Of a stretch of 12,956 nucleotides of DNA, positions 7,591 to 12,956 are shown in pieces. The number at the start of each line of letters is the position of its first letter. The first letter of the stretch is position 1. The notes beneath the pieces were generated by a model, which was given only the letters and a program-made list of their open reading frames with translations, searched no databases and was not told the origin of the DNA. A program made the translations under genes and the position numbers. This stretch comes from Bacteroides sp. UBA1317 (GTDB taxonomy: Bacteria > Bacteroidota > Bacteroidia > Bacteroidales > Bacteroidaceae), in assembly GCA_002307035.1 (NCBI GenBank), contig DBTL01000168.1:1-12956 (forward strand), in the 5' to 3' direction.

Positions 7591-8718
7591 ATGAGAATTT
7601 GCTATTTGACCTTTCCCTTGTTCTTACTAATTTTTTTATCTAGTTGTAAAACTACGCAGAGCGAGAATCGATTTTCGTTAAAAACTTCACTTGAGGGAAG
7701 GTTTTTGATAGGCGTTGCTGTGAATGATGCACAAGTTTCGGAACGAGATACTGCAGGACTTCGTCTCATCAAGCAACATTTTAATGCTGTGGTTGCAGAG
7801 AATTGTATGAAGAGTGAAGTCATTCACCCCGAGGAGAATCGCTATGATTTTACCCGATCCGATCGCTTTGTGGCGTTTGGTGAAAAATATAAAATGGCCA
7901 TCACTGGACATACACTGATTTGGCATTCGCAGCTTTCGCCTTGGTTCTGTGTTGATAAAGAGGGGAAAAACGTCTCTGCTGAGGTCTTGAAAGAAAGAAT
8001 GAAAAACCATATTCATGCTGTTGTAGGACGTTATAAAGGACGTATTCAGGGATGGGATGTGGTGAATGAAGCATTTGAAGATGACGGTTCCTATCGCAAA
8101 ACAAAGTTCTATGAAATATTGGGAGAAGACTATATTCCGCTTGCTTTTCAGTTTGCGCACGAGGCCGATCCTAATGCGGAACTTTATTATAATGATTACT
8201 CCATGGCGCACAAAGGGCGACGGGATGCTGTGGTGCGAATGGTTTCTCAATTGAAGGCAAAAGGTATCCGGATTGATGCTGTAGGTATGCAGGGACATAT
8301 GCAAATGGATTTTCCTGTAGTAAAGGAATTTGAAAAAAGTTTGTTGGCGTTTGCCAATACAGGAGTAAAGGTGATGATTACCGAAATGGATATGACTATT
8401 CTGCCTACTCCGAAGAAGAACATAGGTGCTGATGTAGGGGCCAACTTTAAATATGAGAAGGAGATGAATCCGTATCCCAATGCATTGCCTGACTCTGTAG
8501 CACGGGTTTGGAATGCCCGAATGGAGACTTTTTTTAATCTATTCTTGAAGCATAGTGATAAGATTAGTAGAGTGACAGTCTGGGGAGTGACTGATGCTGA
8601 TTCGTGGCGAAACGGCTGGCCTATCAGAGGACGCAAGGATTATCCCTTGCTGTTCGACCGCAATCATCAGCCTAAGCCTATAGTGGAAGCTATTTTAAAG
8701 GATGCAAATAAGAAATAA
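7591..8718 (+). CDS. GH10 endo-1,4-beta-xylanase, lipoprotein
   Basis: 375 residues. GH10 enzymes cut internal beta-1,4 links of xylan with retention. The protein begins with a type II signal: hydrophobic residues 5-16 and lipobox LSSC with Cys19 as the lipid-anchored residue. Catalytic landmarks are clear: 'HTLIWHSQ' at 107-114, 'WDVVNEAF' with acid/base Glu160, 'ITEMDMT' with nucleophile Glu265, and 'WGVTDADSW' at 331-339. After Cys19 the sequence is KTTQSEN, without the run of acidic residues at +2 to +5 that sends Bacteroidetes lipoproteins to the cell surface, so it is predicted to face the periplasm. It is a single catalytic domain with no carbohydrate-binding module, suited to oligosaccharides rather than insoluble xylan. 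The GH43 gene follows after 21 nt. Confidence 0.95.
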   Translation: MRICYLTFPLFLLIFLSSCKTTQSENRFSLKTSLEGRFLIGVAVNDAQVSERDTAGLRLIKQHFNAVVAENCMKSEVIHPEENRYDFTRSDRFVAFGEKYKMAITGHTLIWHSQLSPWFCVDKEGKNVSAEVLKERMKNHIHAVVGRYKGRIQGWDVVNEAFEDDGSYRKTKFYEILGEDYIPLAFQFAHEADPNAELYYNDYSMAHKGRRDAVVRMVSQLKAKGIRIDAVGMQGHMQMDFPVVKEFEKSLLAFANTGVKVMITEMDMTILPTPKKNIGADVGANFKYEKEMNPYPNALPDSVARVWNARMETFFNLFLKHSDKISRVTVWGVTDADSWRNGWPIRGRKDYPLLFDRNHQPKPIVEAILKDANKK

Positions 8719-8739
8719 TAATATTTATACAACGATAAA

Positions 8740-9714
8740 ATGAAAAAAGAAGCACGATATCTAGTCCCGGGCGATTATATGGCCGATCCTGCCGTTCATG
8801 TTTTTAATGGCAAACTTTATATTTATCCTTCGCACGATCGCGAGAGCGGAATTCCCGAAAATGATAATGGCGATCATTTTGATATGTGTGATTATCATGT
8901 ATTTTCGATGGAAAGTATTGATGGTGAAGTGATGGATCATGGTGTGGCACTCCAAGTAAAGGACATCCCTTGGGCAGGCCGCCAATTGTGGGATTGTGAT
9001 TGCGCTTATAAGAATGGTAAGTACTACCTTTATTTTCCACTAAAAGATCAGACAGATATCTTCCGTATCGGTGTGGCGATAAGTGATAAACCGGAAGGTC
9101 CTTTTATACCTCAACCTGATCCCATCAGGGGGAGTTACAGTATAGATCCTGCTGTGTTTGAAGATGAAAACGGCTCTTTTTATATGTATTTTGGTGGTCT
9201 CTGGGGTGGTCAGTTGCAGCGCTATCGTAACAATAAAGCACAAGAGTCTGCCGTTTTGAGACAAGGTAGTGAGCCTGCTTTGCCAGCAAGGATTGTTCGA
9301 CTAAGTGATGACATGTTGGGTTTTGCTGAAGAACCTAAAGCTCTCGTTATTTTAGACGAGAAGGGACAACCATTGACAGCTGGAGATAACCAACGTCGGT
9401 TCTTTGAAGCATCGTGGATGCATAAATACAATGGAAAGTATTATTTTTCCTATTCAACAGGTGATACGCACAGATTGTGTTATGCCGTTGGCGATAATCC
9501 TTATGGCCCGTTCACTTATCAGGGAGTGATACTTACGCCTGTGGTGGGGTGGACTACGCACCATGCTATCTGTGAATTCAAAGGAAAGTGGTACCTTTTT
9601 CACCACGACAGTGTGCCTTCAGGCGGGCGAACTTGGCTTCGTAGTCTCAAAGTTTGCGAGTTGGAGTATAATGCTGATGGCACTATTAAAACCATTGATG
9701 GAGGAGGGGAATAG
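8740..9714 (+). CDS. GH43 beta-xylosidase, cytoplasmic
   Basis: 324 residues, with no signal peptide: the protein begins MKKEARYLVPGDYMADPAV and the fold starts at once. An in-frame stop at 8719-8721 rules out an upstream start, so a cytoplasmic place is well supported. GH43 five-bladed propeller landmarks are present: general base Asp16 in 'MADPAV', modulator Asp136 in 'SIDPAVFED', general acid Glu223 in 'FFEASWMHKYNGKYY', and His274/His275 in 'WTTHHA' near the central ion site. There is no C-terminal beta-sandwich, so it is a single-domain form, like subfamily 1 enzymes. It would hydrolyse xylo-oligosaccharides delivered by the symporter to xylose. GH43 also includes arabinofuranosidases, so substrate choice is inferred from its neighbours. 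Confidence 0.9.
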   Translation: MKKEARYLVPGDYMADPAVHVFNGKLYIYPSHDRESGIPENDNGDHFDMCDYHVFSMESIDGEVMDHGVALQVKDIPWAGRQLWDCDCAYKNGKYYLYFPLKDQTDIFRIGVAISDKPEGPFIPQPDPIRGSYSIDPAVFEDENGSFYMYFGGLWGGQLQRYRNNKAQESAVLRQGSEPALPARIVRLSDDMLGFAEEPKALVILDEKGQPLTAGDNQRRFFEASWMHKYNGKYYFSYSTGDTHRLCYAVGDNPYGPFTYQGVILTPVVGWTTHHAICEFKGKWYLFHHDSVPSGGRTWLRSLKVCELEYNADGTIKTIDGGGE

Positions 9715-9758
9715 TTTTCTTAACGAATTGCATCTTTAATATACTAAAACGGATCGCT

Positions 9759-11006
9759 ATGAGACGCATATTTATATTTATTCTTATTATAATGAACTGC
9801 TATGTTGCAAATGCGATGAAACCTTGGGATAAAGGAGCCTTTGAGACATTAAAATATCGGAATCTTTTTGCTGAGCTTGGGTATAGTCAGAACGAAATCG
9901 ATGCGAAAGTAGACGATGTATTCCAATCCCTTTTTTTCGGTCCCAACAAAATTTATTTTGAAGTGGGAGACTCTTTGGCTTATATTTCGGATATCAAGAA
10001 TCATGATGCACGGACAGAAGGCATGTCGTATGGTATGATGATCGCTGTGCAGTTGGATAAAAAAGAGATCTTTGATCGTCTGTGGCGCTGGAGCAAAAAA
10101 TATATGCAACATCAAAATGGTGATTTAGAAGGGTATTTTGCATGGAGTTGCAAGATTGACGGCATGCGAAATGCTCAGGGCCCGGCTTCTGATGGTGAAT
10201 TATACTATGTTACTTCTTTAATATTTGCTTCTAATCGTTGGGGAAATACGACAGGGATTGATTATCTGAAAGAGGCACAGTATATTTTGAATAATGCAAT
10301 GAATAAAGAAAGTAAAGGCAGAGTTACTAATCTTATTAATAAGGAGCACAAACTTATTACATTTGTTCCGGACACTTGGGGAGGCTCTTTTACCGATCCT
10401 TCCTATCATGTACCCGCTTTTTATGAAGTCTGGGCTCGTTGGGCCAATGATGGTAGAGCAGACTTTTGGCGAGAATGTGCCGAAGCCAGCCGTAAATATC
10501 TCCACAAAGCAATTCATCCGCTTACAGGACTTAATCCGGATTATTCTAACTATGATGGTTCTCCATTGAATACAAGACAGTTAATTGGTAAAGCTTTTCG
10601 TTTCGACTCTTGGCGCGTGCCTATGAATATAGCTCTCGATTATTCTTGGGCTTGTGCTGATAAGAATTGGCAACAAGAATATGGAAATAGGATTCAGAAT
10701 TTTTTGTATTCACAGGGAATTCATACATTTGTTGACCAGTATAACGTAGATGGCTCTACTGTGGCTGAGATATTACCTGCCGGAGAGTATACTGCATTGC
10801 GTCATTCACTGGGGTTGGTAGCAACCTCGGCTGCTGTTTCACTAGTATGCACTCATGAGAAGAGTCGTGAATTTGTTCAACAGTTATGGAATGAGCGTCA
10901 TGAACCCTATGCTGATGGCTATTTTGATGCTTACTACGACGGGCTGTTGAGGCTCTTTTCAATGATGCATTTGAGTGGCAAATATCGTATTATTTTTCCG
11001 AAATAG
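9759..11006 (+). CDS. GH8 enzyme, probable reducing-end xylose-releasing exo-oligoxylanase
   Basis: 415 residues, with a signal peptide (MRRIFIFILIIMNCYVANA, cleavage before MKPWD), so predicted periplasmic. GH8 is an inverting family covering cellulases, chitosanases, xylanases and reducing-end exo-oligoxylanases (Rex). Landmarks are 'RTEGMSYGMM' with general acid Glu87, 'PASDGELYYV' with Asp145, and 'FRFDSWRVPMNIALDY' with Asp283. The 'TGLNPDYSNYDGSP' stretch and the compact single domain resemble Rex-type enzymes as I recall them. I could not locate the Leu-His-Pro loop that makes Rex act as an exo-enzyme, so an endo-xylanase remains possible. Rex would remove one xylose from the reducing end of the fragments made by GH10. 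It sits 44 nt after GH43 and 24 nt before GH67. Confidence 0.83.
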   Translation: MRRIFIFILIIMNCYVANAMKPWDKGAFETLKYRNLFAELGYSQNEIDAKVDDVFQSLFFGPNKIYFEVGDSLAYISDIKNHDARTEGMSYGMMIAVQLDKKEIFDRLWRWSKKYMQHQNGDLEGYFAWSCKIDGMRNAQGPASDGELYYVTSLIFASNRWGNTTGIDYLKEAQYILNNAMNKESKGRVTNLINKEHKLITFVPDTWGGSFTDPSYHVPAFYEVWARWANDGRADFWRECAEASRKYLHKAIHPLTGLNPDYSNYDGSPLNTRQLIGKAFRFDSWRVPMNIALDYSWACADKNWQQEYGNRIQNFLYSQGIHTFVDQYNVDGSTVAEILPAGEYTALRHSLGLVATSAAVSLVCTHEKSREFVQQLWNERHEPYADGYFDAYYDGLLRLFSMMHLSGKYRIIFPK

Positions 11007-11030
11007 TGATTAATCTTTGAATTTACAGAC

Positions 11031-12956
11031 ATGAAGAAAACTCTTTTTTCTTGTATCTTTTGCTCTTTCTTTTTGATTTTAAATGCTAGCGAGGCAGATC
11101 ATTTATGGCTTCGAATGTCTGCCAATGAAAAAGCTGAAGTAATCTGCAAAAAGCAATCTCCGACATTGACTATCGCAGTTACTGAACTCAGAAGTGGGTG
11201 GAAGGGGGGACCTGTTGAACTTCAAATGCGAACGGGCAAAGAATGGAAAAAACTAGGAAAGGAAGGATTTACCATTCGCACATCTGCTGATGGGAAAAAG
11301 ATAACTGTTGCTTCACTAGGTGAAACGGGTCTTCTTTATGGAGTGTTTCATTTATTACGCTTGCAGCAGACGGATGAACTAACAGTTCAATTAAATATCT
11401 CTGAGTCTCCTTCTTACAAGATACGGATACTGAATCATTGGGACAACCTTGATCGTACAGTGGAACGGGGTTATGCCGGTCGTTCTATTTGGCATTGGGA
11501 ACAACTACCGGATACTCTTTCGCCGAGATATGAGCAATATGCTCGTGCTAATGCATCTATCGGCATTAATGCTACAGTATTGAATAATGTTAATGCTAGT
11601 CCGCAAATGCTGTCAACAGAATATTTGCAAAAGGTCAAAGCTTTGGCAGGAGTGTTTCGTCCCTATGGCATCAGGGTTTATTTATCCATCAACTTTTCTT
11701 CTCCTGCTGAATTGGGTAGATTGTCTACTTCCGATCCTCTTGATGCTTCCGTTGACCGTTGGTGGAAAGAAAAAGTGAACGAAATCTATCGTTTGATCCC
11801 TGATTTCGGAGGATTTTTGGTTAAGGCAAACTCTGAAGGATTACCCGGACCGCAAGATTTTGGTCGCACACATGCGGATGGAGCTAATATGCTGGCTGAT
11901 GCGTTGCAACCTCACGGAGGCATTGTGATGTGGAGGGCATTCGTTTACAGTCCGGGAGATAGTGATCGGGCTAAACAAGCTTATCAGGAGTTTATACCGC
12001 TGGACGGAAAGTTTAGAAAGAATGTAATCATACAGGTAAAGAATGGGCCGATAGACTTTCAACCTCGGGAGCCATTTAGTCCGCTGTTTGGTGCAATGAA
12101 GCAGACAGCTGTGATGCCTGAATTTCAGATTACGCAAGAGTATTTGGGATTCTCTAACCATCTCGTCTATTTGGCCCCATTGTGGAAAGAATGCTTGGAA
12201 AGCGATACTTACCAACAAGGGCAAGGCTCTACTGTGGCTCGTGTCACGGATGGTTCAGTCTATCCGCATCAATTAACGGCTATTGCCGGAGTGGCAAATA
12301 TTGGTGAAGATGCCAATTGGTGTGGTCACCCCTTTGCACAAGCCAATTGGTACGCTTTCGGCCGATTGGCATGGAATCATGAACTGACTTCGGCACAAGT
12401 AGCGGATGAATGGATTAAACAGACGTTTGAAGTTGCAGAATCTTCTGATTTCCTGCCAAAGGTAAAAGCGATAATGATGCAATCGCGCGAAACAGCTGTT
12501 GATTACACAATGCCGTTAGGCTTTCATCATCAGTTCTCTTTCGATCATTACGGCCCGGGTCCATGGTGTGTGAGGCCTGGCTTACGTGCCGACTGGCTGC
12601 CTAATTATTATCATAAGGCAGATAGTATGGGAGTTGGCTTTGACCGTAGCAGTACAGGCAGTAATGCCGTGTCGCAGTATCAATCTCCGTTGTGTGAGAT
12701 GTTTGATGACGTAAAGACCTGTCCTGAGAATCTTTTGCTTTGGTTTCACCACATACCATGGGATTATAGAATGAAAAGTGGACGCACTTTTTGGGATGAG
12801 CTTTGTTATACGTATGATAGAGGGGTGCAGCAAGTACGCTCATTTCAGAAAACGTGGGATACATTGGAAAAGCAGGTAGATCCGAAACGGTTTAAAGAAG
12901 TGCAACGTCGTTTGAAGATTCAGTCACGTGATGCCGTTTGGTGGAAAGATGCTTGT
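11031..12956 (+). CDS. GH67 alpha-glucuronidase, 3' end missing
   Basis: The frame from ATG 11031 is open to the last base, giving 642 codons and no stop; family members are about 650-730 aa, so only the C-terminus is missing. The start has a signal peptide (MKKTLFSCIFCSFFLILNA), so a periplasmic enzyme is predicted. GH67 enzymes remove (4-O-methyl)glucuronic acid from the non-reducing-end xylose of short oligosaccharides. Catalytic landmarks are Glu269 in 'ANSEGLPGPQDFGRTHADGAN' (acid), Asp342 in 'VKNGPIDFQPREP' and Glu370 in 'EFQITQEYLGF'. Their spacing (73 and 28 residues) equals that of Glu292, Asp365 and Glu393 in Cellvibrio GlcA67A as I recall. Other marks are 'ILNHWDNLDRTVERGYAG' and 'GVGFDRSSTGSN'. 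It complements the GH115 enzyme, which acts on internal branches. Confidence 0.95.
   Translation, partial: MKKTLFSCIFCSFFLILNASEADHLWLRMSANEKAEVICKKQSPTLTIAVTELRSGWKGGPVELQMRTGKEWKKLGKEGFTIRTSADGKKITVASLGETGLLYGVFHLLRLQQTDELTVQLNISESPSYKIRILNHWDNLDRTVERGYAGRSIWHWEQLPDTLSPRYEQYARANASIGINATVLNNVNASPQMLSTEYLQKVKALAGVFRPYGIRVYLSINFSSPAELGRLSTSDPLDASVDRWWKEKVNEIYRLIPDFGGFLVKANSEGLPGPQDFGRTHADGANMLADALQPHGGIVMWRAFVYSPGDSDRAKQAYQEFIPLDGKFRKNVIIQVKNGPIDFQPREPFSPLFGAMKQTAVMPEFQITQEYLGFSNHLVYLAPLWKECLESDTYQQGQGSTVARVTDGSVYPHQLTAIAGVANIGEDANWCGHPFAQANWYAFGRLAWNHELTSAQVADEWIKQTFEVAESSDFLPKVKAIMMQSRETAVDYTMPLGFHHQFSFDHYGPGPWCVRPGLRADWLPNYYHKADSMGVGFDRSSTGSNAVSQYQSPLCEMFDDVKTCPENLLLWFHHIPWDYRMKSGRTFWDELCYTYDRGVQQVRSFQKTWDTLEKQVDPKRFKEVQRRLKIQSRDAVWWKDAC

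Noticed and set aside
7687..8304. 205-residue open frame on the minus strand
   Set aside because: It lies wholly inside the GH10 gene, whose catalytic motifs are intact. The translation shows no recognisable family, so it is a shadow of the coding strand.
11841..12833. Several minus-strand open frames of 69-127 residues
   Set aside because: They lie entirely within the continuous GH67 frame, which has correctly spaced catalytic residues.

Overview
The window is most consistent with a gut or rumen member of the Bacteroidales, probably Bacteroides or a close relative. The evidence is a SusD-family outer-membrane lipoprotein, AT-rich DNA, promoter boxes of the Bacteroides type (TAnnTTTG), start codons without strong Shine-Dalgarno sequences, and a dense run of co-directional carbohydrate-active enzyme genes. 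Everything lies on the + strand. No RNA gene, mobile element, CRISPR array or integrase was seen.

Layout. Positions 1-1116 hold the 3' end of a susD-like gene. A 417-bp intergenic region (1117-1533) follows, with a strong terminator-like hairpin, two candidate promoters and four TGTAAC-like hexamers spaced exactly 21 bp apart. From 1534 to the window end there is one tightly packed array: GH115 alpha-glucuronidase, SGNH acetyl-esterase, GPH-family sugar:cation symporter, GH10 endo-xylanase lipoprotein, cytoplasmic GH43 beta-xylosidase, GH8 exo-oligoxylanase, and GH67 alpha-glucuronidase. The GH67 gene (11031 onward) runs off the right edge without a stop codon. The gaps are 16 to 92 bp and contain no terminator, so the seven genes are probably one operon.

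How the genes fit together (inference from family knowledge). This is the processing half of a glucuronoxylan utilisation locus. SusD and an unseen SusC partner would capture and import xylan fragments. In the periplasm, GH115 would remove (4-O-methyl)glucuronic acid from internal positions, the esterase would remove acetyl groups, GH10 would cut the backbone, GH67 would remove glucuronic acid from chain ends, and GH8 would trim xylose from reducing ends. The symporter would carry small xylo-oligosaccharides across the inner membrane, and the signal-less GH43 would finish hydrolysis in the cytoplasm. From memory, the order GH115 / esterase / symporter / GH10 / GH43 resembles the xyn cluster of Prevotella bryantii, and the symporter/GH10/GH43/GH67 set resembles the small xylan locus of Bacteroides ovatus.

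The enzymology looks known and no new system is claimed. The least explained item is the phased four-copy repeat upstream of the GH115 gene, which looks like the operator of an AraC-type (hybrid two-component) activator.
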